Under the pieces are notes generated by a model. It saw nothing but the letters and a program-made list of their open reading frames with translations. It was not told where the DNA came from and ran no database searches. A stretch of DNA of 64,000 bases. Source: Anaerovorax odorimutans DSM 5092 (GTDB lineage: Bacteria; Bacillota; Clostridia; Peptostreptococcales; Anaerovoracaceae). The position numbers and the translations under genes were made by a program. Positions 9,304-18,526 of this stretch are shown piece by piece (position 1 is the stretch's first letter; each line of letters begins with the position of its first letter). The stretch is from NCBI RefSeq assembly GCF_000426305.1, contig NZ_KE384520.1:65427-129426 (forward strand). Reading direction: 5' to 3'.

Positions 9304-10854
9304 ATGAACATTTCAAATTTAAGCAATAAATATCTTCAATGGATTAAGAGCATGCCTACTGCAAAGAATTATGCCAAACAAAATGCAGGGGTATTAAACC
9401 ATATTAATTCAGCAAATACAATATCAAAAAGAAGTAGCGCACCTGTAGAGATAGATAAAATATTATATTCAGGTGAAGTTGTGAAATCTGATATGAAAAA
9501 TTATACGGGTACACCGATAACTGAGTGTGAGATTGTTCCTTCATCACAACGTGAATATACAATAGGGGATGCACTGAATTATCAGTATAATAAGCAATTT
9601 ACAATAAACCTTGAAGATATAATGAGCGGTAATTGTGAAAATATAAAACTGCGTGATCCTAATTCTTCTGTACCTCAGGATTTTATTGAAAGATTACAAC
9701 AGCAGGGCATTCAGGAGGAGTCTTATGACAGCAGTAGAACAGAATTTTATATAATGGGATTAAATGAAGATACTGCATCAATTGGACATAGTATAGATTA
9801 TCTTGCTTCAGGCTATGCAGTTTCAAAAAAGCATATTGAAGATAACTACGTTGGAGAAGAAAAAGATAAGTTATTAAATAAATTGGAATCTGAATATAAT
9901 ATGTCTGTTGAGATTGTTGCAGAGAAAACAGCAAAAGAAATCGGAGAATTTTTTAGTGAAAACGGAGTAAGTGGTGAAACACAAAAAATACATGATAGCA
10001 TTGTAAAAGCATATAACGAAAGTATAGATAAATATTCCGAATACATAAAAGACGGAAAGGATTATGCAAACCTTAACGGAACACAAAACCAATGGTTAAA
10101 AAGTGACGATTCTTATATGGCATGCCAACTTAGAAAGGCTGCGAAAGAAGACGAAGTGTTAAAGACATCAGAAAATGTAGATAAATATTATTCCCTAGAA
10201 GAAATTGAAAAAACTAAAGCAATGGTGTCTGAAATAGGAAGTTATGATAATAATGGGCAAAGAGCTATAAGTTGTTATGACAGTGAAGAAGAGATAGGAT
10301 TTAAACTTGCGGAGCTTTCTCTTAAAGGTGAAGTTTTTAATAAATACAGTGATGTTTCTGACAGTCTTAAGGATGCTGTTACTAAATCTATACAAAATTT
10401 TGTCACTAATATTACGGACAAGTTAAATGAAGAATTAAAAGCTGAAAGAAAGAATGTAGCAGAACCTGAAACAATGGCTGACCTTAATAAAAATGAAATA
10501 TTTAAAGTCTATAATAAAGTTATCAGCACTTATAAGACCATAGGTGATATGGTAAAAGCGTTGAAAGAAGGTGCCGTATTCGGGAAAAATCAGCATATGG
10601 ATAAAACCGATAATTTGCAGTATTCAAATCTGAATCGTTATGGAAACAGTGGTTCAATATTTTGGAACAATTTTTTTCAAAATACATTAAAATACAGCGA
10701 AAATGCATTAGTTCCTGATTTTTCTAACAATGGCTATATTGATAAAGAGTCAGGAATTGAAACTCTTTCAAAGAATTGGAATAATTTTGTTTCAAAATTT
10801 ACCAATGACAATAGTGTTAAATTGAATATAAGCAGTTTTTTTGGTTACGCATAA
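9304..10854 (+). CDS. unknown 516-residue protein, probably in the same regulated unit
   Basis: I do not recognise this protein. It has no Sec signal or membrane helix. It begins MNISNLSNKYLQWI and ends in a short aromatic tail (SSFFGYA); the middle is helical, polar and rich in Lys, Glu, Asn and Ser. AAAGGAAGGGTGG lies 9-20 bases before the ATG. It follows the protein at 8369 by 107 bases with no strong terminator between, so both are probably expressed from the tandem operator at 8258. The N-terminus looks somewhat like proteins exported by non-Sec routes, but I cannot support that further. Confidence 0.7.
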   Translation: MNISNLSNKYLQWIKSMPTAKNYAKQNAGVLNHINSANTISKRSSAPVEIDKILYSGEVVKSDMKNYTGTPITECEIVPSSQREYTIGDALNYQYNKQFTINLEDIMSGNCENIKLRDPNSSVPQDFIERLQQQGIQEESYDSSRTEFYIMGLNEDTASIGHSIDYLASGYAVSKKHIEDNYVGEEKDKLLNKLESEYNMSVEIVAEKTAKEIGEFFSENGVSGETQKIHDSIVKAYNESIDKYSEYIKDGKDYANLNGTQNQWLKSDDSYMACQLRKAAKEDEVLKTSENVDKYYSLEEIEKTKAMVSEIGSYDNNGQRAISCYDSEEEIGFKLAELSLKGEVFNKYSDVSDSLKDAVTKSIQNFVTNITDKLNEELKAERKNVAEPETMADLNKNEIFKVYNKVISTYKTIGDMVKALKEGAVFGKNQHMDKTDNLQYSNLNRYGNSGSIFWNNFFQNTLKYSENALVPDFSNNGYIDKESGIETLSKNWNNFVSKFTNDNSVKLNISSFFGYA

Positions 10855-11139
10855 AAATTTGAATGAGATAACGTTAAGTAGTATTTTAATATTTTCTCTG
10901 ATATAATATATCTAATAATGATGTTGTTTATTATTAAATATTCATAACATTGATTAGGCTGAAAAAACTGTGATGGCGCTAGAATTTTATAAAAAAATAT
11001 TTTTCAAATATATATATTCAATATAAAAATGCGAAGACTGTTAAAATTAGTATGAATATTTTTTAATTATGTGACATTGTTACGGATAAAAATAAGCTAT
11101 GGTAGTAGAATAAGTGCATGTAGGAAAGGAGTAAATATT

Positions 11140-11496
11140 ATGGATTTAAAAGAAACAATGGAACAAAAAGTCTTTGCGGTTGTTGGAGACACATTAAATG
11201 AAGAAAAATATGCTTATAAAATAAAAAAGCAGATGCAAGATGCTAACTATAAGGTTTATAGTGTGGGGAAAGAATTAAAATCAATAAATGATATTCCAGA
11301 AGATGATATAGATGTAATTGATTTATGTATTAATCCCGTAAAAGGTTTAAATCTTATGAAAGAATGTAATAAAAAATTTAAAAATGTGGTAATTCAACCA
11401 GGAGCAGAAAGTGAAGAACTCCTTGATTACCTAAAACAGAATGAAATTCCTTATATTGAAAGCTGTTTATTAGTTGGCTTAAGTCTATATAAATAA
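11140..11496 (+). CDS. CoA-binding (YccU-like) Rossmann protein
   Basis: This 118-residue single-domain protein of the CoA_binding_2 family has a Rossmann fold. Beta-alpha elements are visible in FAVVGDTLNEEKYAYKIKKQ and YKVYSVGKELKSINDIP. A central strand segment DVIDLCINPVKGLNLMKEC follows, then NVVIQPGAESEELLDYL. The start at 11140 has AGGAAAGGAG before it; the longer frame from 11071 lacks a site. The ligand and role are not known for these small proteins. The 285 bases upstream are AT-rich with no feature I can name. Confidence 0.8.
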   Translation: MDLKETMEQKVFAVVGDTLNEEKYAYKIKKQMQDANYKVYSVGKELKSINDIPEDDIDVIDLCINPVKGLNLMKECNKKFKNVVIQPGAESEELLDYLKQNEIPYIESCLLVGLSLYK

Positions 11497-11570
11497 TAAT
11501 ACGATAAAATGATTTGTTATAGATGGAAAAACTTTGACTATATTAGAGCGGTAAAAAGTGTAATATAAAA

Positions 11571-11612
11571 AAGCAGACATTATGTTTTTAATTTTCATAA
11601 TGCCTGCTTTCC
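11571..11612. terminator. bidirectional terminator
   Basis: The inverted repeat AGCAGACATTATG / CATAATGCCTGCT lies between convergent genes, with A-rich sequence on one side and T-rich on the other, so it can serve both strands. Confidence 0.85.
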
Positions 11613-11652
11613 TTTTATTTTGAAAAAAGAAGAGTAAAAATGTATTTTAAAG

Positions 11653-12426
11653 TTATATAACTTTTTCCTCAGGAAAAGGAACTATAACGGGAATTCCCAT
11701 ATGTTCAACGATATGGACATGAATTCGGTAAACTTGCTCAATATTTTCAGGAGTCATTGTTTCAAGGCCTCCATAAGAGAAAAGCTGTGAATCCTTAAGA
11801 AATAAAAATCTGTCACAATAACGAATAGCAAGATTGAGGTCATGTATAATGATTGCTACGCAAATATTATGTTCTTGAGCAATTTTTTTTACTATACGTA
11901 GAACTTCATGCTGATTACGTGGATCAAGATTACTTGTAGGTTCATCAAGTAATAAAAGCTTTGGTTCTTGTGCCAGAGCTCTTGCAAGCATAACCTTTTG
12001 TACTTCGCCTCCGGAAAGTTCTGAGACATTACGTAATGCGAAATCTCCTAAATTCATCTTCTGTATTAAATCACTTACAGTTTTCCTGTCTTCAGAGGTT
12101 ATATCCCATTTTATATATGGCTTTCTTCCAAGAAGAATAGAATCAAATACAGTCATATTAATAGATGTACTACTTTGGGGTACATAAGCAATATTCTGTG
12201 CCATTTCATTTTTAGTCATTTTAAATACATTTGAGCTGTTAACAAATACCATACCCTCTTGAGCAGGACAAATACGGTCAATACATTTTAGTAATGTGCT
12301 TTTTCCTGCTCCATTATTACCTAAGATAGCTATACATTGATTCTTTTGTATATCAAAACTTACATCTTTAAGAATTTTTCTTGAGGCTTGATTATATGCA
12401 AAAGTTATATTTTCTATTTTAACCAT
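11653..12426 (-). CDS. iron-complex-type ABC transporter ATP-binding protein
   Basis: This 257-residue ATPase of the FecE/FepC/BtuD family powers the importer encoded upstream in the same operon. It has Walker A GNNGAGKST, a Q-loop in AYVPQSS, signature LSGGE, Walker B LLLLDEPTSNLD and switch His in IIHDLN. I start it at 12426, after AGGGGG; the longer frame to 12471 has no ribosome binding site. It overlaps the permease gene by 8 bases, indicating translational coupling. The substrate could be a siderophore, heme, corrinoid or an oxyanion such as molybdate; the ATPase does not tell. Confidence 0.93.
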   Translation of the reverse strand: MVKIENITFAYNQASRKILKDVSFDIQKNQCIAILGNNGAGKSTLLKCIDRICPAQEGMVFVNSSNVFKMTKNEMAQNIAYVPQSSTSINMTVFDSILLGRKPYIKWDITSEDRKTVSDLIQKMNLGDFALRNVSELSGGEVQKVMLARALAQEPKLLLLDEPTSNLDPRNQHEVLRIVKKIAQEHNICVAIIIHDLNLAIRYCDRFLFLKDSQLFSYGGLETMTPENIEQVYRIHVHIVEHMGIPVIVPFPEEKVI

Positions 12427-13498
12427 TATGATTAAACCCCCTAAACAGAATATAAAGGAATAAAGGAGCACCTAAAAATGAAGTGATTGCGCCTATTGGA
12501 AGTATAACTGGTGCAATTATAAGTCTGCCAAAGGTATCTGCTAAAATAAGAAGCAAGGCTCCGGTAACAGTTGAGCATGGTATAAGATAACGGTAGTCAT
12601 TGCCAACAAATCTTCTCATAATATGTGGTGCGACAAGCCCTACAAAACTTATAATTCCAACAAATGATACTGCAACTGCTGAAGTAAGGGATGCAATCCC
12701 CATACTGATCAGCATAACTGTTCTAGTATTTACTCCAAGGCTCCTTGCTGTATCAGCTCCGCTTTCCATTGCATTATAGTTCCAACGATTTAGAAGAAAA
12801 TATATAAGAGCAACAAAGAAAACAATTGTAAGAATTAATATTTCAGCCCAGCCTGTAGAGCCAAGGTTTCCGAATGTCCAAAATACTACAGCACTTATTT
12901 TTGTTTCGTCTGCAAAATATTGAAGCAGTGTACTTCCTCCTGTAAAAAGAGAACTTAATGCAACACCTGCTAGGATAAGTCCTGCGGGACCTAAATCCTT
13001 TTTAAATTGTGATAGAACAATAACTACCAATGTTGACAATGAGCCGCATACAAAAGCACATAAAGTTACTATATAAGGATTATTTATTGTAATTGCTGTT
13101 GCTGCGGAGTCAGAATTCACAACCCCTCCACCAAACACTATAATTCCCAATGCTGCACCAAATGCTGCACCTTGGGAGACACCCAAGGTTGATGCTGATG
13201 CCAGAGGGTTTTGCAGTACACATTGCATTACAGCACCGGAAGCGGCAAGAGACGCTCCTACAATGATGGCAGTTACAACTCTGGGAAGTCTGATTCCCAT
13301 TATAATCATTTCAGATTGTATTTGTCCTTTTCCGATAATAGTTTTAACAACTTCAGGAATAGGAATATCTAATGAACCGGCGCTAACTGCAAAAAGTGCA
13401 ACTATAATTGTTATAAAAACAGTTATTACAAAGATGAATTTTTTACGTTTTACAAAATTATTATATGCTTGAAGTTCAATTGTTTGGTCATATTTCAT
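12419..13498 (-). CDS. FecCD-family ABC transporter permease
   Basis: This 359-residue inner-membrane permease has roughly nine or ten helices. Family motifs are RLPRVVTAIIVGASLAASG near the N-terminus, NPLASASTLGVSQGAAFGA, and GIISFVGLVAPHIMRRFVG, the loop that contacts the ATPase. It probably works as a homodimer, since only one permease gene is present. Its start codon overlaps the stop of the binding-protein gene by one base (shared A at 13498). Confidence 0.93.
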   Translation of the reverse strand: MKYDQTIELQAYNNFVKRKKFIFVITVFITIIVALFAVSAGSLDIPIPEVVKTIIGKGQIQSEMIIMGIRLPRVVTAIIVGASLAASGAVMQCVLQNPLASASTLGVSQGAAFGAALGIIVFGGGVVNSDSAATAITINNPYIVTLCAFVCGSLSTLVVIVLSQFKKDLGPAGLILAGVALSSLFTGGSTLLQYFADETKISAVVFWTFGNLGSTGWAEILILTIVFFVALIYFLLNRWNYNAMESGADTARSLGVNTRTVMLISMGIASLTSAVAVSFVGIISFVGLVAPHIMRRFVGNDYRYLIPCSTVTGALLLILADTFGRLIIAPVILPIGAITSFLGAPLFLYILFRGFNHNG

Positions 13499-14610
13499 TA
13501 TTTATCTCCATTAAGGGTAACTTTGCTGTAAGTTATGCCTGCATCTTTAAGTTTACTAAGGTAATCGCTATCATTTAGGAAGAATTTAAATATTTCACTT
13601 GCTTTTTTTTCAAAGTCCACATCACTAAACTGCTCAGGGTAAATTACACTTGCAACATAGTAGCTATTTATAATAGGTATTTCAACGTTTGAATAATAGG
13701 ATGTAGAATTAGGGTATTGATATAAATTACCATTTTTAACTGCAGTTAATTGTTCATAAAAATTTGGGTTTTTTTCAAAGTCTTTTTTAACAAGCTTTAG
13801 ACCGCTATAGTCAAAGAAAATATATTCAGGATTCCATCCAATAACTTGTTCTTTATCAACTATTACACCGCCTTCTTTATCTGATATTCCCTTTGCAACA
13901 TCATTTGCTGCTATTGCGTTAAATACGGAATAATTAGAATAAACTCCTTCTATTCCGTGTGAACCTTTGAATGTTGCAGCAGCTCCTAAAATTGTAGGTT
14001 TATCTGTGTCAGGAACATCAGCTGTTCTGGTTTTAAGGTCATCAAGGCAATCGTTTATGTAGGAAATAACTTCTTCTGCTCTGTCCTCTACGCCACAAAC
14101 ATCACCTAGCATGCGAAGAGCTTCTTCATAGTCTTTTCCGAATAAAGTTCCCATAGGAACTGCTACTACAGGTATGCCTGTTTTACTCTGGATTTCATCT
14201 GCCAGTTCTTTTGTGTATGTGCATAATATTACATCAGGTTTTACACTGATTATTTGTTCAGGGTAATAATCTGTAGCTCCCATGGCATCTGTTCCTACAA
14301 CAGGAAGATCCCTCCATTTATCTTTGTTAGCATAAGCGTAAGCTTGAAGAGGGCTTAATGTTTCTTCATCAAAACCACTTATACCTACTACTTTATCCGT
14401 AAGGCCAAGATATGTAATCATACGCGGAGTATTTGCAAGAGGTACGATTCTTTCCACATTTGCAGGTATTTCAACTTCACGACCCAGACAATCTGTAATA
14501 GTTCTTGTTTCAGAAGATGAGGAATCCGCATCAGAATTTTTGTTTCCACATCCTGCAAACATACAGACTGTAAGAGCAATAACCATAATTAGTACAATAA
14601 ATTTTTTCAT
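13498..14610 (-). CDS. substrate-binding lipoprotein of an iron-complex-type ABC importer
   Basis: This 370-residue TroA/BtuF-fold binding protein is anchored outside the membrane. The signal ends in a lipobox (MFAGC, Cys21), followed by a Ser-rich linker. The opening ITDCLGREVEIPANVERIV is the hallmark of class III binding proteins; the two lobes are joined by one long helix near residues 180-215. It is the first gene of a three-gene operon. Fe-siderophore, heme, cobalamin and some Mo/W importers share this fold, so the ligand is unassigned. Confidence 0.9.
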   Translation of the reverse strand: MKKFIVLIMVIALTVCMFAGCGNKNSDADSSSSETRTITDCLGREVEIPANVERIVPLANTPRMITYLGLTDKVVGISGFDEETLSPLQAYAYANKDKWRDLPVVGTDAMGATDYYPEQIISVKPDVILCTYTKELADEIQSKTGIPVVAVPMGTLFGKDYEEALRMLGDVCGVEDRAEEVISYINDCLDDLKTRTADVPDTDKPTILGAAATFKGSHGIEGVYSNYSVFNAIAANDVAKGISDKEGGVIVDKEQVIGWNPEYIFFDYSGLKLVKKDFEKNPNFYEQLTAVKNGNLYQYPNSTSYYSNVEIPIINSYYVASVIYPEQFSDVDFEKKASEIFKFFLNDSDYLSKLKDAGITYSKVTLNGDK

Positions 14611-15105
14611 TCTATAATTCCTTCCTTTTTTAAAAGATCTTTAGCAATAATAATAAAATTTACATGTTTTAAATATTAAAATATTGCAATTATCAATAAT
14701 TTTCGCATAAAAGCTTTGATCTCACAAGCTCCATGGGGGGATATTTCAGTATTAAATTTGGGTGAAAACATAAAAATTATATTAAATAATGTATTTATAT
14801 ATAAATAATTATAAGAATTTATCAAAATTTCGAATTTATTTTTAAAAAGATATAATGTATAAATATATAAAGGTTTTAGAAAAACAAACAATAAGATATT
14901 TAAATGGTCAGGTCAGTTTTATATTAATGTAATTTATGTTTAAGCTAAAGGAGGGTTTAAAATGTAAAACATTAGATTCATATCTTAATGTATAATAAAT
15001 ATAAATTTAAAAAAACAAATGAAAATGGTTGATTGCTTAATTTGCACTTTTTTAATTTTGATATATAATAATGTTAAAGTTATTAAAAAGAGGAGTCGAT
15101 TTAAA
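14611..15105. other. 495-base divergent intergenic region with an isolated GC-richer block
   Basis: Promoters for both flanking genes must lie here. Most is AT-rich, but 14706-14765 is distinctly richer in G/C. Read on the minus strand, toward the importer, it gives two small hairpins (TTTCA...TGAAA and AGCTT...AAGCT) flanking a run of six C. It could be a leader RNA element; I match it to no known riboswitch. On the plus strand AAAGGAGGG precedes an ATG directly followed by TAA (14962-14967). Confidence 0.3.
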
Positions 15106-15930
15106 ATGAAGATAGACAGAGTATGGGCAGTATATTTTAGCCCTAACGGAAACACGGAAAAGATAATTGTTGCTGTTGCTGATTCTCTTGGAAAAAAGCT
15201 GGATGCCGAAGTAAAAAGACTTGATTATACATTACCGTCTGTAAGGAATGAAATAAATTCGTTTTCCAAGTCAGATCTTGTAATCTGGGGAACTCCAGTA
15301 TATGCTGGCAGAATACCAAATAAAATACTGCCTTACATACAAAATAATTTTATAGGAAATGACGCTATGGCGGTTCCAATAGCTGTATTTGGTAATCGTA
15401 GTTATGATGATGCCTTGATTGAACTGCGAAATGTTTTGGAAAGTAATGGCTTTCACACCATTGCAGGTGCAGGTTTTGCAGCAAAGCATGCTTTTTCAAA
15501 AGTTTTATCAGCTGGCAGACCTGATAAAGATGACATGGATAAAGCAGAAGTCTTTTCTAAAGGTATCGCTGATAAAGTAAATATGCTAAATGATATTCCT
15601 AAACCAATATCTGTTAAAGGAAATAATCCTCCTACAGAATATTATAAACCTAAAGGACTTGATGGAAAGCCAACTGTTTTCCTAAAAGCAAAGCCTAAGA
15701 CAGACCATGAAAAATGCAATAAATGTGGTATATGTATTAGTAGTTGTCCTATGGGATCAATAAATATAGAGGATTCATCTGAAGTAACGGGGATTTGTAT
15801 TAAGTGCCATGCCTGTGTTAATAAATGTCCAAATAATGCTAAATATTTTGATGATGAAGCATTCTTATCACATAAAATGATGCTTGAACGTGACTTTATG
15901 CAAAGAAAAGAACCGGAAATCTTTTTATAG
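15106..15930 (+). CDS. EFR1-type flavodoxin-ferredoxin fusion protein
   Basis: This 274-residue electron-transfer protein has a flavodoxin-like N-terminal domain (YFSPNGNTEKI FMN-phosphate loop; WGTPVYAGRIPN). Two [4Fe-4S] ferredoxin motifs follow near the C-terminus (CNKCGICISSCPMG and CIKCHACVNKCPNNA). The start at 15106 follows AGAGGAG; upstream extension has no ribosome site. Such EFR1 proteins are common in anaerobes, and their partners are mostly unknown. It is divergent from the iron-complex importer and is followed by its own terminator. Confidence 0.88.
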   Translation: MKIDRVWAVYFSPNGNTEKIIVAVADSLGKKLDAEVKRLDYTLPSVRNEINSFSKSDLVIWGTPVYAGRIPNKILPYIQNNFIGNDAMAVPIAVFGNRSYDDALIELRNVLESNGFHTIAGAGFAAKHAFSKVLSAGRPDKDDMDKAEVFSKGIADKVNMLNDIPKPISVKGNNPPTEYYKPKGLDGKPTVFLKAKPKTDHEKCNKCGICISSCPMGSINIEDSSEVTGICIKCHACVNKCPNNAKYFDDEAFLSHKMMLERDFMQRKEPEIFL

Positions 15931-15965
15931 TGAACTAATAGCTGCGTAATAAATTTAAAATTCTA

Positions 15966-16012
15966 AACACCTTTTTATGGAAATAATATATTTTTCAGAA
16001 AAGGTGTTTTTA
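15966..16012 (+). terminator. intrinsic terminator
   Basis: The stem AACACCTTTT / AAAAGGTGTT carries a 23-base loop and is followed by TTTATA. Confidence 0.75.
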
Positions 16013-16069
16013 TATATGAAATTTTTGTATTTATAAGGAAATTATGAAGAAAATATAAAAAGATAATTA

Positions 16070-16098
16070 TTGACGTATGCTCATAACTGGAATATAAT
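16070..16098 (+). promoter_or_regulatory. sigma-A promoter with embedded TATGCTCATAA operator
   Basis: The promoter is TTGACG (16070-16075), a 17-base spacer and TATAAT (16093-16098). The spacer begins TATGCTCATAAC, an imperfect dyad (TATG-CT-CATA). The same 12 bases sit in the same place in the promoter at 17279, so a repressor between -35 and -10 is likely. Confidence 0.8.
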
Positions 16099-16172
16099 TA
16101 GCAATAAATTAAAACCTAATTTATTTATTTTATCAATTATATAAAAATAATTCTAAATAGGGAGGTAATTAA

Positions 16173-17099
16173 ATGTCAGAAATGAAATATGTATTTGGAC
16201 CAGTTCCATCAAGAAGATTAGGAATATCTTTAGGGATAAGTCCTATTCCCAAAAAAACATGTAATTACTCTTGTGTTTATTGTCAGTTAGGAAGAACAAA
16301 TCCTTTAACTAATAAGAGAACTATGTTTTTCCCTATAGATGATATAATTTCTGAATTTGAGCAAATACAAAAAAGTAAGATTAAATATGATGTTATTACA
16401 ATAGTAGGAGAGGGAGAACCCACATTATATTTAGGATTAGGAGAGTTAATTTATGCTATTAAAGAAAGAACTCAGATTCCTATAGCAGTTATTACAAATG
16501 GAGCACTTCTTTATGACGTGGAAGTAAGAAATGCACTTTATTCTGCGGATATAGTTTTACCAACTATTGATGCTTATAATCAAAATACTTTAAAGGAGAT
16601 AAACAGACCACATGGGAGTATTGATTTTGATAAAGTGAAGGAGGGTATGATTGAGTTTTCTAAGAATTATAAAGGACAGCTTTGGATTGAGACTATGCTT
16701 ATTGATGGTATGAATGATAGTTTGGATTTCTTGAATAAGTATAAGAAATTTTTAAAAAACTTTAAATATGAAAGATTATATATTAATACACCAGTAAGAC
16801 CTCCTGCAGAAGAATTCGTAAGACCAATAGATTCAGAAAAAATGAAAAAGGCGGTTGATATTTTAGAAGGAATTTCCATTGATTTGTTGGAATCAGAAGG
16901 ATTTCACAGCGAAATAAAAGATCATTATAAAGCTATATTAAGTATTATAAAACGTCACCCTATGAACCAATTTGAAATAGAAGAATTTTTAAAATTAAGA
17001 GGTTGTGAAAATATAGATGAACTTTTATGTAGATTAGGTAAAGATGATAATATTATAGTATTAAGTTATAAGGGCTATAATACTTATAGAATAAAATAA
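16173..17099 (+). CDS. radical SAM protein, COG0731 (wyosine-synthase-like) family
   Basis: This 308-residue cytoplasmic protein has the radical SAM cluster motif CNYSCVYC (Cys30, Cys34, Cys37) after the family opening FGPVPSRRLGISLGISPIPKK. A TIM-barrel core with VGEGEPTLY (the GGEP-like SAM-binding strand) follows. The C-terminal about 90 residues look like a winged helix (HPMNQFEIEEFLKLRGCENIDELLCRL). COG0731 proteins outside archaea have no settled substrate. The promoter is nearly the same as that of the metal exporter fusion at 17345, so a role linked to metal or iron-sulfur homeostasis is likely by inference. GGGAGG precedes the ATG. Confidence 0.85.
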   Translation: MSEMKYVFGPVPSRRLGISLGISPIPKKTCNYSCVYCQLGRTNPLTNKRTMFFPIDDIISEFEQIQKSKIKYDVITIVGEGEPTLYLGLGELIYAIKERTQIPIAVITNGALLYDVEVRNALYSADIVLPTIDAYNQNTLKEINRPHGSIDFDKVKEGMIEFSKNYKGQLWIETMLIDGMNDSLDFLNKYKKFLKNFKYERLYINTPVRPPAEEFVRPIDSEKMKKAVDILEGISIDLLESEGFHSEIKDHYKAILSIIKRHPMNQFEIEEFLKLRGCENIDELLCRLGKDDNIIVLSYKGYNTYRIK

Positions 17100-17200
17100 T
17101 AAGTTTTTTAAATTTTAGTTTGTTTAAAATAATTAAACAGAAAATATAGAGATATTAGAATTCTGAGATAAAGTTTTAAGATAAATATAAATAAATGATT

Positions 17201-17240
17201 AGTTGGTTTATGAATAATATTATAAACCAACTTTTTTATT
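17201..17240 (+). terminator. intrinsic terminator
   Basis: The perfect stem AGTTGGTTTAT / ATAAACCAACT is followed by TTTTTTATTTT. Confidence 0.88.
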
Positions 17241-17278
17241 TTACATATATTAATAAAACTATAAAATAAAAAAAGTTA

Positions 17279-17307
17279 TTGACATATGCTCATAACTCAA
17301 ATATACT
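17279..17307 (+). promoter_or_regulatory. sigma-A promoter with the same embedded operator
   Basis: TTGACA (17279-17284), a 17-base spacer starting TATGCTCATAAC, and TATACT (17302-17307). It matches the promoter at 16070 in layout and operator. Confidence 0.82.
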
Positions 17308-17344
17308 AAAAGTATAATTTTGCCAAGTTTAAGGGGGGATATAT

Positions 17345-18526
17345 ATGGAAAAGAGTGAAAAGACAGCATTAATTGCCATTTCAATAAACTTTTTTTTATT
17401 TGTTATAAAAGCAATAGCTGCAGCAGCAACGGGAAGTATTGCATTAAAAGCAGAGGTATTCCATACTTTAGCAGATTTTGTTGCATCTTCAACAGTTTTT
17501 TTAGGGTTAAAGATAGCAAAGAGAAAAACAAAAGCATTTCCTTATGGTCTTTATAAAATAGAAAATCTTATGTCGGTTATTATTTCAATTTTGATTTTAT
17601 ATACAGGATATGAGATTGCAGTTGAAGCTCTTCATTATTCAACAGAAATTGAGATAAAGAATTCAGCAGTAGGGATTGTTATTTTGGTATTTGCTGTTAT
17701 AATTACATTCTTGTTTTCAAAGTATGAGAAAAAAATTGCTAAAGAATTAGAATCTCCAATTTTACTTGCAGATTCTGAACATATACGTACTGATGTATTA
17801 AGTAATAGTGTAGTTATGATTGCTATTGTAGGTAATTCTCTAGGTTATCAATTAGATAAATATGCCGCACTGATAGTTGTCGTATTTATAGTAAAGGCTG
17901 GAATTGAAATACTAAAAGACGGTGTAAGTGTTCTACTAGATGCCTCCGTTGATTATGAAACATTAAGCAAAACCGAAAAAATTATAGAGAATACACCTCA
18001 GGTTGTAGAAATAAAAACATTAACAGGTAGAAACTCTGGCCGATTTAAATTCATTGAAGCTAATATTGTTATCAAGACACATAATTTAGATAAAGCTCAT
18101 TTGATTGCAGATAAAATAGAAAATCAGATAAAACATGAATTGTGCAATATAAATCAAGTTTTAATTCATTATGAGCCGGTGCAAAAAAATGAACTAATAT
18201 ATGCTGTTCCTTTAACAGAAGACAAAACTTCTATTAATTCGCATTTTGGAGAAGCTCCTTGGTTTTTAATTGCAGCATTTAATGAAGGAAATAAAACAGC
18301 AGATCGTGTTGATATTGTGGAAAATCCATATATAAACGAAGAAAAGGGAAAAGGAATATTGGCAGCAGAATTTTTAATTAAAAACGGTATTGATATTATA
18401 ATAATAAAGAAGGCTTTTGTAAGTAAAGGTCCTGAGTATGTATTTTCTGATGCAAATGTAGAAGTTCTTCTGACAGAAGAAGACACCCCGAAAGAAGCAA
18501 TGAATAAGTTTGGTCTAAATGTTTGA
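17345..18526 (+). CDS. CDF cation transporter fused to a NifX/MTH1175-type domain
   Basis: This 393-residue protein has an N-terminal cation diffusion facilitator domain with six helices. Metal-site residues are His40/Asp44 (HTLAD) and His146/Asp150 (HIRTD), the pattern of Zn-type CDF exporters, followed by the cytoplasmic ferredoxin-like CDF domain (about 205-280). Residues about 285-393 form a dinitrogenase-cofactor (NifX/NifB C-terminal) domain with its signature INSHFGEAPWF. NifX-type domains bind iron-sulfur or Fe-Mo clusters, so the fusion links metal export to an iron-sulfur or metal-cluster sensor. AAGGGGGG precedes the ATG. Exported metal is not certain (Zn, Fe, Co or Mn). Confidence 0.9.
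   Translation: MEKSEKTALIAISINFFLFVIKAIAAAATGSIALKAEVFHTLADFVASSTVFLGLKIAKRKTKAFPYGLYKIENLMSVIISILILYTGYEIAVEALHYSTEIEIKNSAVGIVILVFAVIITFLFSKYEKKIAKELESPILLADSEHIRTDVLSNSVVMIAIVGNSLGYQLDKYAALIVVVFIVKAGIEILKDGVSVLLDASVDYETLSKTEKIIENTPQVVEIKTLTGRNSGRFKFIEANIVIKTHNLDKAHLIADKIENQIKHELCNINQVLIHYEPVQKNELIYAVPLTEDKTSINSHFGEAPWFLIAAFNEGNKTADRVDIVENPYINEEKGKGILAAEFLIKNGIDIIIIKKAFVSKGPEYVFSDANVEVLLTEEDTPKEAMNKFGLNV

Noticed and set aside
14676..14891. 71-codon minus-strand ORF in the divergent region
   Set aside because: It is Phe/Tyr/Leu-rich with no ribosome site or domain; it probably arises by chance in AT-rich leader DNA.
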